A DNA stretch of 55,465 bases from an uncultured Clostridia bacterium (GTDB lineage: Bacteria; Bacillota; Clostridia; TANB77; CAG-508): the NCBI GenBank assembly GCA_949280815.1, contig CASDJM010000007.1:1-55465 (forward strand). Direction: 5' to 3'. Made by a program: the position numbers and the translations under genes. The notes beneath the pieces are model-generated. The model saw only the letters and a program-made list of their open reading frames with translations. It was not told where the DNA came from and did no database searches. This document shows positions 18,881 to 26,790 of the stretch, piece after piece; the stretch's first letter is position 1, and each line of letters opens with the position of its first letter.

Positions 18881-20152
18881 ATGTCGAATGTAACAATTCA
18901 AAAGAGAGGAAATTTCTATCAATATAAATTTGAAATTGCAAAAGTTGATGGAAAAAGAAAATTTTTAAGCAAATCAGGATTTAAAACAAAATCAGAAGCA
19001 GAAAAAGAAGGAGTAATTGCATACAATGATTATTTAAACACAGGTAATTCATTTTCAGCAAGTGATATGAGTTATTCAGACCTTTTAGATTATTGGCTTG
19101 AGAATTATTGTTATATCAATTTAAAATATCATACCATAGAAGGATATAGCAATATTATAAAAAATCATATAAAGCCCAATATAGGCTATTTCCGACTATC
19201 TCAAATTACAAGAGCAACACTTCAAGAATTTATTAATAAGATTTATATTAATAAATCATTTAGTAAGAATTTTTTAAATAATATTAAAAAAGTGATAAAA
19301 GGCTCTTTTACATATGCTTATGAAACAGATTTTATAAAAGTAAATCCAGCGATTGGCTTGAAATTACCTAAATATGATATTCCATCAAAAGATCCAGCAC
19401 ATATTTTTACAAATGAAGAAATCAATTTAATATTGGATAGATTCAAAAATAATCATTGTGTTTATTATGCTTTTCTAACAGCATATTGCACAGGGTTAAG
19501 AGTAGCCGAAGTATTTGCTTTAACTTGGGATGATATAGATTTCGAAAATAAAGTTATAAATGTTAGGCATACGATATATGATAAGCCAGATGATAGTAAA
19601 GGAAGATGGTATATTGGAACTACTAAAACTAAACAGGGAACAAGACAAATTAATATGAGTGCAACATTATATAATGCTTTATTAAACTATAAAAAGAAAC
19701 AACAGTATATGAAGAAATTGTATGGTAAAGAATATTTAACTTATCACTTTGAAGATGTTCTGAATAAATATGGAAAAGTAGTAGAACAACGAATAGTGAA
19801 GAATATAGGGAATGTTTTACAAATAAATAAGGCAGATATGGTATTTACAAGACCTAATGGAAAATATGTAGGTAGAAATATTTTAAACTATCCATTTAAG
19901 ATAATTCATAAAGAGCTTGGCATTGAAAATTGTAGATTCTATGATTTAAGAGGAAGTTATGCAACTATTAATTTAAGAAATGGTATAGAAATTAGAGATG
20001 TTGCAGATATTTTAGGACATAAATATATAGAAAATACAGAAAATTTTTATATATCAAGTACTGATGAAACAAGAAAAAATGTAAGCAATGTATTTGATAG
20101 TCTAATAAGTTCTAAAACAATTAATGATATTATTAAATATGAAATTGTTTAA
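18881..20152 (+). CDS. int: Tyrosine recombinase (phage/ICE-type integrase)
   Basis: This 423-residue recombinase has an N-terminal AP2-like arm-binding domain (residues about 1-55), a SAM-like core-binding domain (about 65-165) and a catalytic domain. Catalytic features: Arg in CTGLRVAEVFALTWDD, Lys in TTKTKQGTRQ, box II YDLRGSYAT with Tyr where His is usual, ILGHKYIENT, and the nucleophile Tyr in ENFYISS. ATG follows AAAGGAG. The two repeats TCGAATGTAAAC (25053) and its complement (18845) are further candidate binding sites. It should excise and insert the 6.4-kb element; no excisionase gene was recognised. Confidence 0.9.
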   Translation: MSNVTIQKRGNFYQYKFEIAKVDGKRKFLSKSGFKTKSEAEKEGVIAYNDYLNTGNSFSASDMSYSDLLDYWLENYCYINLKYHTIEGYSNIIKNHIKPNIGYFRLSQITRATLQEFINKIYINKSFSKNFLNNIKKVIKGSFTYAYETDFIKVNPAIGLKLPKYDIPSKDPAHIFTNEEINLILDRFKNNHCVYYAFLTAYCTGLRVAEVFALTWDDIDFENKVINVRHTIYDKPDDSKGRWYIGTTKTKQGTRQINMSATLYNALLNYKKKQQYMKKLYGKEYLTYHFEDVLNKYGKVVEQRIVKNIGNVLQINKADMVFTRPNGKYVGRNILNYPFKIIHKELGIENCRFYDLRGSYATINLRNGIEIRDVADILGHKYIENTENFYISSTDETRKNVSNVFDSLISSKTINDIIKYEIV

Positions 20153-20216
20153 AGAGTTAAGGAGTTGGTAATTACTAGCTCCTTAAAATATTAAAATGAA
20201 AATTTACATAAAAATC

Positions 20217-20245
20217 TTGACATCTTATAAAAAACATGCTATCAT
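20217..20245 (+). promoter_or_regulatory. Promoter of the histidine-leader operon
   Basis: TTGACA (20217-20222), 17 bases, then TATCAT (20240-20245), located 35 bases before the leader-peptide start. Confidence 0.7.
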
Positions 20246-20279
20246 CTTAATTATAGAATAAAAGAAAGAAGGAAATAAA

Positions 20280-20333
20280 ATGAAATTAAATATATTTTTA
20301 AACCAATTACATCATCATCGTAGGAGCTTGTAA
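20280..20333 (+). CDS. Histidine leader peptide (MKLNIFLNQLHHHRRSL)
   Basis: This 17-codon frame has an AAGGAA ribosome binding site and three consecutive His codons followed by two Arg codons, then stops at TAA. Alternative hairpins follow, and the gene downstream encodes a histidyl-tRNA-synthetase-like protein. The arrangement is that of amino-acid attenuation: ribosome stalling at scarce His-tRNA would change RNA folding downstream. It is too short for routine gene callers. The next-codon AGG/AGC context is not unusual. Confidence 0.75.
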   Translation: MKLNIFLNQLHHHRRSL

Positions 20334-20451
20334 CTATTGCTTAATTGCGTAGGTACAGGCTAAAAATACTGTGCCTACGATAGTTTGAAAATATATAATT
20401 ATAGATATATTAAAAAACACTATTTGTAGGAAAATATAAATAGTGTTTTTT
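20316..20451 (+). promoter_or_regulatory. Candidate histidine attenuator with terminator
   Basis: Three complementary segments are visible: ATCGTAGG at the His/Arg codons (1), CGTAGGTACAG (2), and CTGTGCCTACGAT (3). Segment 3 can pair with either 1 or 2. Farther on, AAAAAACACTATTT pairs with AAATAGTGTTTTTT (20412-20451), a strong terminator. How the 1/2/3 switch is coupled to the terminator is not obvious from sequence, so the switch itself is inference. Confidence 0.6.
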
Positions 20452-20493
20452 GTATATCTATTTTTTTATTTATTTGAAAGGTGGTTATTTAAT

Positions 20494-22569
20494 ATGAAAA
20501 ATGAAGAATTAAAGAATGTAAGAGGAAGTATTGATTATGGAGGAAAAGATGCGATAATTAGAAGTTTTATCTCAAAAACATTGCAAGAAACATTTGAAAA
20601 GTATGGATACAGTCCATTAGAAACATCGATTTTGTGCTATTATAATTTATTAGCATTAAAATATGATAAAGATAACGATATTTTAAAAGAAATATATAAA
20701 GTAACAGATCAAGGCAATAGAAATTTAGCATTACGATATGATTTAACAGTACCATTGGCAAAATATATAGCTTCTAATACAGATATAAAACTTCCATATA
20801 AAAGATATGAGATAGGAAAAGTATTTAGAGATGGACCTATAAAAAAGGGAAGAACAAGAGAATTTATACAATGTGATGTTGATAGCGTAGGAATTGAAGG
20901 ACAGATGGTTGAAGCAGAGTTGATTTCAATATTTGTTGAGGGTTATAGAAGATTAGGAATAGATATTATTATTAAATATAATAACAGAAAATTAATGAAT
21001 GGGATAATTGAAATTTGTAATATTAGTAATGATAAAATCAGTCAAGTTATAACTATAATAGATAAAATAGAAAAGTTATCTTATCAAGAAATAAAGTTAG
21101 AATTTGATAAGATTGGAATAAAAGAAGAGCAGATAGAAACTCTTATGAAATATCTAAAAATGGAATTTAATGAGTTGAATAAAGCGATTAAAGATGTTTC
21201 TAATATGAAACTAAAAGAAGGATTAGATGAAATTGAAGAATTAGACAGATATATAAAAGAACTAAATTTAACTAAATACGTAAAATTTTCACCATCATTA
21301 GCAAGAGGTCAAGAATATTATACTGGAACAATATTTGAAGTGTATGTTGCAGATGGAAGTATAAAATCAAGCATTGGAGGTGGTGGGCGATATGATAATA
21401 TGATAGGAGAATTTATAAATGATGGGAAAAAATATCCAGCTGTTGGAATAAGTTTTGGATTAGATGTAATCTTCGAAATATTAAGGGAAAAGCAAACATA
21501 TTTATGTAATACAGATGTTTATATAATTCCAATGGAGAATAATGCCTTAGCATTAAAAATAGCTGATGAATTAAGAAAAAATGAATTAAAAGTTGATATA
21601 GAAATGAATAATCTAAAATTAAAAAAAGCATTAAGTATTGTAAATGATAAAAAGGTTCCAATTGTTGTAATTCTTGGAGAAAATGAAATAAAAGAAAACA
21701 AAATAATTATAAAAGATATGAAAAATAATTTTCAAATACTTGAAGATATGAATAATTATATAGAAACAATACAAGAATTACTTTATATTGGAGAAATCAA
21801 ATATAAAATTCTAAATCCAGGAGGTAATAAAACAGCATTAATTAATGGGTGTGAGTATACAAATAGTCAAAAGAAACTAATTAATAAAATAATAATGGAT
21901 AAATACTCACAAGTAGAGCAAGTTGGATTTTTAAGTAACAAGATAAATCGTTTAGAAATGGCTGGTGGAGAATTTTGTATGAATGCGACTAGGTGTGCTA
22001 TATATGAATACTCAAAAAAGAATAGAGAAAAAGTTGAGCTTTCAGTATCAGGAACAAATAAGAAATTAGTAGGTAGAATATTGAATGATAATAAAGTAGA
22101 GGTAAGATTAGGTATAGATAAAAATATAGATGATTTAATTGAAATAAAAAATGATTTTATTTGTATAAAAATAGATGGAATTTTAATTGCAATTTTAGAT
22201 GAAGAAAAATCAAAAAAATATATTCAAAAATTAAAAGAAAATGAAGAAATATCTAAAAATGAATTAAAACAATTGATGATAACAAAGATTGATTCAGAAG
22301 AAAAAGCAATAGGAATAATGTTATTAGAAAAGGAATTAGGAAAAATAAAAATAAATCCTATTGTATGGGTGAAAGAAATAGATACAGTATTTTATGAAAC
22401 GGCATGCGGTAGTGGTAGTTTAGGAACAGCAATATATAATTATTTAAAAAACAAAGAGAACAAAATAGAACTAGTACAACCATCAGGATATAGTATTAAT
22501 ATTGAACTTGAAGAAAATAAAAATTATATAGAAAACGCTATTATTAGTGGAATTGTAGAGGAGGAATAG
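20494..22569 (+). CDS. Fusion of a histidyl-tRNA-synthetase-like protein and a histidine-racemase-like (CntK/DapF-fold) domain
   Basis: This protein has 691 residues. Residues 1-330 are a class II HisRS-like catalytic core: LRYDLTVPLAKY, motif 2 VFRDG..KKGRTREFIQCD (111-128), the His-binding LARGQEYYTGT (269-279) and SIGGGGRYD. In motif 3, FGLDVI has Val325 where synthetases keep Arg. Residues 340-410 resemble the HGTP anticodon-binding domain. Residues 438-691 are a diaminopimelate-epimerase fold of CntK type: ILNPGGNKTALI, catalytic Cys495 in GGEFCMNATR, catalytic Cys638 in ETACGSGS, and VQPSGYSINI. CntK makes D-His for staphylopine; no opine genes are here. ATG at 20494 follows GAAAGGTGG. 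The combination of activities is inference. Confidence 0.8.
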   Translation: MKNEELKNVRGSIDYGGKDAIIRSFISKTLQETFEKYGYSPLETSILCYYNLLALKYDKDNDILKEIYKVTDQGNRNLALRYDLTVPLAKYIASNTDIKLPYKRYEIGKVFRDGPIKKGRTREFIQCDVDSVGIEGQMVEAELISIFVEGYRRLGIDIIIKYNNRKLMNGIIEICNISNDKISQVITIIDKIEKLSYQEIKLEFDKIGIKEEQIETLMKYLKMEFNELNKAIKDVSNMKLKEGLDEIEELDRYIKELNLTKYVKFSPSLARGQEYYTGTIFEVYVADGSIKSSIGGGGRYDNMIGEFINDGKKYPAVGISFGLDVIFEILREKQTYLCNTDVYIIPMENNALALKIADELRKNELKVDIEMNNLKLKKALSIVNDKKVPIVVILGENEIKENKIIIKDMKNNFQILEDMNNYIETIQELLYIGEIKYKILNPGGNKTALINGCEYTNSQKKLINKIIMDKYSQVEQVGFLSNKINRLEMAGGEFCMNATRCAIYEYSKKNREKVELSVSGTNKKLVGRILNDNKVEVRLGIDKNIDDLIEIKNDFICIKIDGILIAILDEEKSKKYIQKLKENEEISKNELKQLMITKIDSEEKAIGIMLLEKELGKIKINPIVWVKEIDTVFYETACGSGSLGTAIYNYLKNKENKIELVQPSGYSINIELEENKNYIENAIISGIVEEE

Positions 22570-22570
22570 T

Positions 22571-23590
22571 ATGCAGTCAAAAGATATATTAAAGAATTTA
22601 GTACAATTTGACACATATAAGGACAAAGAAAATGAGGGAATAATGAACTATATACAACAAATTCTAGAAAGAAAAGGATTTAAGCTAGAGCATAAAACTA
22701 AATGCTTAATTATGAGTATAAAGGAAAAATGCAATTTGGGATTTTTAGGTCATACCGATACAGTACAAAGTGGAAGTGATTGGATATATAATCCTTTAGA
22801 GATAACAGAAGTGGGTAATAAATTATATGGTTTGGGTATTTGCGATATGAAAGGTGGTATTGCAGCAACTTTAAAAGCAGTATTAGATATAGACTGGGAT
22901 AAATTAAATTATGGAATTAAGTTATTCTTTACTTATGATGAAGAAATAGGATTTAAAGGTGTAAAAGAAATAAATCGCTTAAATATTGAAATACCTGATA
23001 ATATGATTATAGGAGAACCAACTAATAATGAGCTAATGAATGGAAGTAAAGGCTTAGTGGAATTAAAAGTTGAATTTAAAGGTAAATCTGCACATTCTAG
23101 CAATCCTGAAAAAGGGATAAATGCAATAGAAAAATGTATAAAGTTTTTGGATGAATTAAAGCAATTTTATGATAATTTAAGACTAGAAACAGATAACAGA
23201 TTTGAAATTCCATATACAACTATGAATATAGGAAAAGTTGAAGGTGGAAAAAGCATAAATATTGTTCCAAATAACTGTAGAGTATATATAGATTTTAGAG
23301 TTATAAAAAATGAGCATATAAAGAAAATAGTTGAAAGAATAAATAGACTAAAGGAAAGTTACAATTTTTCATATGAAATAATAAATGATATAAAACCTTT
23401 TATAACTGAAAGCAAAAAAAGTAAAACAACAAATTTTATAACAGAAGCTAGTTTTATACAATCCAAAAATAAATATATACTTGGTACAGGACCAATGAAT
23501 GCACATGAAGCAAATGAATATATTACAATAGAAAGTTTAGACAAACTGGTTGAACAATACAAACATATAATAGATGAATTATGTTTGTAG
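22571..23590 (+). CDS. M20-family metallo-hydrolase (DapE/ArgE-like)
   Basis: This 339-residue protein has all M20 metal and catalytic positions: GHTDTV (His, catalytic Asp), GLGICDMKGG (bridging Asp), TYDEEIGF (catalytic Glu and ligand Glu), IIGEPTNNE (ligand Glu) and the C-terminal GPMNAHEANEYI (ligand His). The dimerisation lid lies between (about residues 165-275). Relatives remove acyl groups from amino acids or cut dipeptides. The start is one base after the stop of the fusion gene, so the two are co-translated and presumably act on one pathway, probably freeing or trimming a His derivative. The substrate is unknown. Confidence 0.85.
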   Translation: MQSKDILKNLVQFDTYKDKENEGIMNYIQQILERKGFKLEHKTKCLIMSIKEKCNLGFLGHTDTVQSGSDWIYNPLEITEVGNKLYGLGICDMKGGIAATLKAVLDIDWDKLNYGIKLFFTYDEEIGFKGVKEINRLNIEIPDNMIIGEPTNNELMNGSKGLVELKVEFKGKSAHSSNPEKGINAIEKCIKFLDELKQFYDNLRLETDNRFEIPYTTMNIGKVEGGKSINIVPNNCRVYIDFRVIKNEHIKKIVERINRLKESYNFSYEIINDIKPFITESKKSKTTNFITEASFIQSKNKYILGTGPMNAHEANEYITIESLDKLVEQYKHIIDELCL

Positions 23591-23677
23591 AAATTAATTT
23601 TGTTATATATTAAAAAATAATATATAATGTAGTATTAAACAATGAATAATTTCAAGTTTATAGGAGGGATAATATTT

Positions 23678-24103
23678 ATGCGAATTGTAATAGACACTAA
23701 CATTTGGATTTCGGCAATAGTAACAGAAGGAAGAATAAGCAAATGGTTAGATAATGTTTGTCAGAACAAAGACATTATTATTATATTAAGTACATCCATT
23801 TTAGCTGAAATAAAAGCCACTCTTCAAAATAATAACCGAAATCGAATAAAAAAGAAAAAACGGAGGTGTTTTACTGAAGAACACAGAAAAAAATTTGAGG
23901 CAATACTAAAAAAGACAACTTTTGAAGTTATAGAAACAAAACCAATTAATGCCTTGGATATTTACATACGAGATGAAGATGACATTCATATCATCGAAAC
24001 AGCAATTGAGGGACACGCTGATGTTATTGTTAGTGGTGATAAAGATTTTGAAGAAGTGAAAACATCACTCTTTAAAATAATGAAGCCTTCCGAATTTTGT
24101 TAA
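23678..24103 (+). CDS. PIN-domain nuclease, toxin-like, with in-frame CGG
   Basis: This 141-residue protein is of the COG1569 type: the first acidic residue in RIVIDTNIWISA, Glu in ILAEIKATL, then DEDDIHIIETA and VSGDKDFEE. PIN proteins cut RNA, often as toxins of toxin-antitoxin pairs, but no antitoxin gene is adjacent. ATG at 23678 with GGAGGG is preferred to 23642. Codon CGG at 23861-23863 is read in frame if the conserved second half is to be made. This is the only in-frame CGG in the window without a compensating frame change; a +1 shift here would stop translation 15 codons later. Confidence 0.8.
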   Translation: MRIVIDTNIWISAIVTEGRISKWLDNVCQNKDIIIILSTSILAEIKATLQNNNRNRIKKKKRRCFTEEHRKKFEAILKKTTFEVIETKPINALDIYIRDEDDIHIIETAIEGHADVIVSGDKDFEEVKTSLFKIMKPSEFC

Positions 24104-24231
24104 AAAATAAAGCTACTCCAGAGATGAAGTGGCTTTATTCCAATAGAAATGATAAAAAGTAAATTATGTTTGGAAAAGAGTTTATTTTTGAAGCAAAATA
24201 TGGTAGAATGCAACTTGAGGAGAAATGAAGT

Positions 24232-24916
24232 ATGAAAATATATGTATACTTAGATGAAAGTCGGATCAATTCATAAAAATAGTAAAACAAGATATTTTGC
24301 AGTTGGTGGGTACTTTTCTTATGAAGAAGATAGAATAAAAATAAAAGCTAAATATAAAAAAGAAAATCTAAAGTTAAAGAAAGAGAAAAAACTTGATTTA
24401 GATGCAGAAATAAAATCGTATGATATGACTGAATTTGAAAAAATAAAAATTTTTAATAAGATTCAAGATATAGAAACTTTTCATGGTTGTGTTAAAGTAT
24501 TTGATAAAAAGTATATGAAAAAAGAAATAGTGGATTCTAATATATTTTTCAATTATGCTGTAAAAGTTCTAATTCAAGATTGCATATTACCGGAATTGAA
24601 CTTACAAGAAAATGATGAGCCTATAGAGTTTATTATAAGTATAGATAATAGAAATATAAGAGTAGGAGAGTTGAACAATTTAGAAACATATTTAAAAACA
24701 GAATTCTGTATTTATGATGATGATTTCAAAATTACTTATTATGATTCTAAAACAAATTATGGAATACAATTAGCAGATTTAACTGTTAATACATTTTATA
24801 ATTCATACAAAGACATAACTATAGTTGAAAATTTAATAAAAGAATTAAAACCTAAAAACTTTAGAGTAAGTTTGTTTCCGAGAAATAGTAGGAATAAAAA
24901 ACAAAATAATACATAA
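24232..24916 (+). CDS. DUF3800 protein, split by a +1 shift at a CGG codon
   Basis: The start at 24232 (ribosome binding site GAGGAGA) gives MKIYVYLDES, the typical DUF3800 N-terminus, then CGG at 24262-24264 and a stop ten bases later. In the +1 frame the GGA overlapping CGG continues as GSIHKNS and the rest of the domain, ending with IQLADLTVNTFYNS. The family motif is DESG, so the residue wanted at the shift is Gly. Restored length is about 227 residues. DUF3800 proteins are RNase-H-like and often found in mobile elements and defence loci. It is either translated by frameshift or broken. Confidence 0.75.
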
Positions 24917-24932
24917 AATATTAGTGAAATAT

Positions 24933-24961
24933 TTGACATACATTTTTTTGTATGGTAAAAT
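24933..24961 (+). promoter_or_regulatory. Strong promoter of a short non-coding transcript
   Basis: TTGACA (24933-24938), exactly 17 bases, then TAAAAT (24956-24961). It has no coding frame downstream and points at a structured segment. Confidence 0.7.
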
Positions 24962-24967
24962 ATTTAT

Positions 24968-25040
24968 AGAGTAAGACCTAGGTAAGGTAGCTAAAAGCTA
25001 AGCGTATGTTAAGTACGTTGCCACCTAGGCATTTTTATTA
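24968..25040 (+). ncRNA. Candidate small structured RNA of the integrative element
   Basis: CCTAGGT (24977-24983) pairs with ACCTAGG (25023-25029) to close a domain. Inside it, AGCT-AAA-AGCT and CGTA...TACG can form two smaller stems. A T-rich run follows (ATTTTTATT). With the consensus promoter just upstream this looks like an RNA of about 70 nucleotides. No Rfam family was recognised and it does not fold as a tRNA. Confidence 0.5.
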
Positions 25041-25065
25041 TAAATAATAAAAATCGAATGTAAAC

Positions 25066-25089
25066 ATTGTTTGCATTTTGTTTGCAAAA
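25066..25089. repeat. Right 24-bp direct repeat of the integrative element
   Basis: Identical to 18703-18726. The preceding TCGAATGTAAAC is the complement of GTTTACATTCGA near the integrase start. Confidence 0.75.
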
Positions 25090-25202
25090 AATAAGAAAAC
25101 ATATACAAAAATAATACTAATAATATAATAAATATAAATCGCTATAATCCGCAATATTATTAGTATAAATAGTGTTTTATAGTATTGATAATATAGAAAT
25201 AA

Positions 25203-25256
25203 AGTCTTCTTGTGGTTCGGGCAAAAAGTATAAGAACTGTTGCGGGAAAAACGCAT
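25203..25256 (+). pseudogene. Displaced secA C-terminal tail (SEC-C motif)
   Basis: Translated in one frame the segment reads [17 protein letters not shown] then stop, nearly the same peptide as the end of secA, yet only about two thirds of the bases match. It has no start and no upstream domain. Its codons (TCG GGC, TGC GGG) are GC-richer than those of the live secA end. Lying just before prfB, it is best explained as the secA end displaced by integration, or as a scar of an earlier integration. Confidence 0.75.
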
Positions 25257-25342
25257 AAATAGAGGATTACACAGGGCTTAAAAAATTTAAAATTAGAAAT
25301 GTCACCAAAAACATAAATATGCGAACCAAAAGCATTGAGAAT

Positions 25343-25384
25343 AAAGGAATGTAGACAAGTTGATATGTTGGCATTCCTTTTTCT
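25343..25384 (+). terminator. Terminator between the secA tail remnant and prfB
   Basis: AAAGGAATG pairs with CATTCCTTT, followed by a T-run. It probably was the original secA terminator. The rest of 25257-25486 shows no gene. Confidence 0.6.
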
Positions 25385-25486
25385 ATACAACACTAGATAA
25401 AAGATTTAATGTTGCCCCTTTTGTTCTAAGAGCACTTGCAATTTAAATCCAAATAAGATATGATAAAAAACAAGGAGAGTGATAAG

Positions 25487-26598
25487 ATGTTAGAATTAGA
25501 AGAAAACACAAGACTACTTCAACAATTAGTAGAAAAAATACAAGAATTGGGTGAATCTCTTTGACATAGCTGGATTAGAAAAACAATTACAAGAATTAGA
25601 AAAGCAAACAATGGAAGAAAACTTTTGGAACGACAGTAAAAATTCCACCAAAATATTATCCAAAATCAAGAGCATAAAAAGTAAAACAAACGAATATAAA
25701 AGACTAGCAGATGAAATTACCAATTTACAAGAATTAACCGAATTAGTAGAATTAGAGCCTGATGAAGAAATAGCAAAAGACATTTTAAAAAATACCAACA
25801 AATTACAAAAAGAAATTGAAAAATTTGAAATTACTACATTTCTATCTGGAAAATATGACAGCAATAATGCCATTGTTACCATACATCCAGGAGCAGGAGG
25901 CACCGAATCACAAGACTGGGCAGAAATGTTATATCGAATGTATACCAGGTGGGCCAATAAAAACAATTATGAAGTAAAAGAACTGGATTATTTAGAAGGG
26001 GAAGAGGCAGGACTAAAAAGTGTAACCTTTGAAATTGTAGGAGAAAATGCCTATGGTTATATGAAATGCGAAATGGGCGTACATCGTCTTGTAAGAATCT
26101 CTCCTTTTGATAGTGGAGGAAGAAGACACACCTCTTTTGCATCAGTTGAAATTCTACCAGAAATTACAGATGATATTGAACTAGATATCAATCCAGATGA
26201 TTTAAGAGTAGATACTTATCGAGCATCCCGGAGCTGGAGGACAACACATCAATAAAACTTCTTCAGCTGTCAGAATAACACATATACCAACAAATATTGT
26301 TGTAGCTTGTCAATCGGAACGTTCTCAAATCCAAAACCGAGAAACTGCAATGAAAATGTTAAAATCAAAATTATTAGACTTAAAGGAAAAAGAACAAAAA
26401 GAAAAGATTGAAGACCTAAAAGGCACTCAAATGGATATTGCTTGGGGGAGTCAAATTCGTTCTTATGTCTTCTGTCCTTATACCATGGTAAAAGACCATC
26501 GAACGAATTATGAAGTAGGAAATGTGCAAGCTGTTATGGATGGCGAAATTGATAAATTCATGGAAAGCTACCTAAAAAATGGATTAACCAATTGTTAA
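25487..26598 (+). CDS. prfB: Peptide chain release factor 2, with two +1 frameshift sites
   Basis: RF2 ends translation at UGA and UAA. The first 25 codons run from ATG 25487 (AAGGAGAG) to CTT TGA C (TGA at 25562-25564), the classical autoregulatory +1 site. The second reading frame continues through [13 protein letters not shown] and [12 protein letters not shown] to RVDTYRAS, then meets CGG at 26229-26231. The universally conserved continuation [15 protein letters not shown], holding the catalytic GGQ, is in the +1 frame starting with the GGA that overlaps CGG. With both shifts the protein is 369 residues, the normal RF2 length. As an essential gene it is unlikely to be a pseudogene. Confidence 0.9.
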
Positions 26599-26689
26599 CG
26601 CATCATTCTAAGACTAGAAACAAATTTAAGAGAACTTTCCTATAATATGAAAATGAAATTCAAATATCATTTAAATTTTTCTAGCATAC

Positions 26690-26775
26690 AATATAGAGAG
26701 CAGATATAGAACGACAATGGCATGATTAAGGAATTGCCTATTGTTATTCATTCGAATATCCGCTCTCTATATTAT
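26690..26775. repeat. Palindromic repeat in the lysC leader
   Basis: AATATAGAGAGCAGATAT pairs with ATATCCGCTCTCTATATT, and inside them ACAATGGCA pairs with TGCCTATTGT. The stretch GAAC-ACA-TGGCATGATTAA resembles the family F repeat near 41825. It covers the upstream extension of the lysC frame, which is therefore not coding. Confidence 0.6.
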
Positions 26776-26790
26776 TTTTACAAAAGGCGA

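Larger units (their letters stand above)
18703..25256. mobile_element. Small integrative element inserted between secA and prfB
   Basis: The segment starts with a tyrosine integrase and has an exact 24-bp direct repeat near both ends (18703-18726 and 25066-25089). It disrupts the usual secA-prfB adjacency, and a displaced secA-like tail lies at 25203-25256. Cargo: His leader, HisRS/racemase fusion, M20 hydrolase, PIN protein, DUF3800 protein and a small RNA. No relaxase, replication or conjugation gene is present, so it must be passive or a remnant. Boundaries are either the 24-bp repeats or the two secA tails; in the latter case the 24-bp repeats would be integrase arm sites, as their repeated GTTTGCA motifs suggest. 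Confidence 0.75.

Noticed and set aside
24968..25040. tRNA gene
   Set aside because: No T-arm or anticodon arm consensus is present and the stems do not form a cloverleaf.
25559..25565. prfB CTT-TGA-C as a novel frameshift
   Set aside because: It is the well-known autoregulatory RF2 site.
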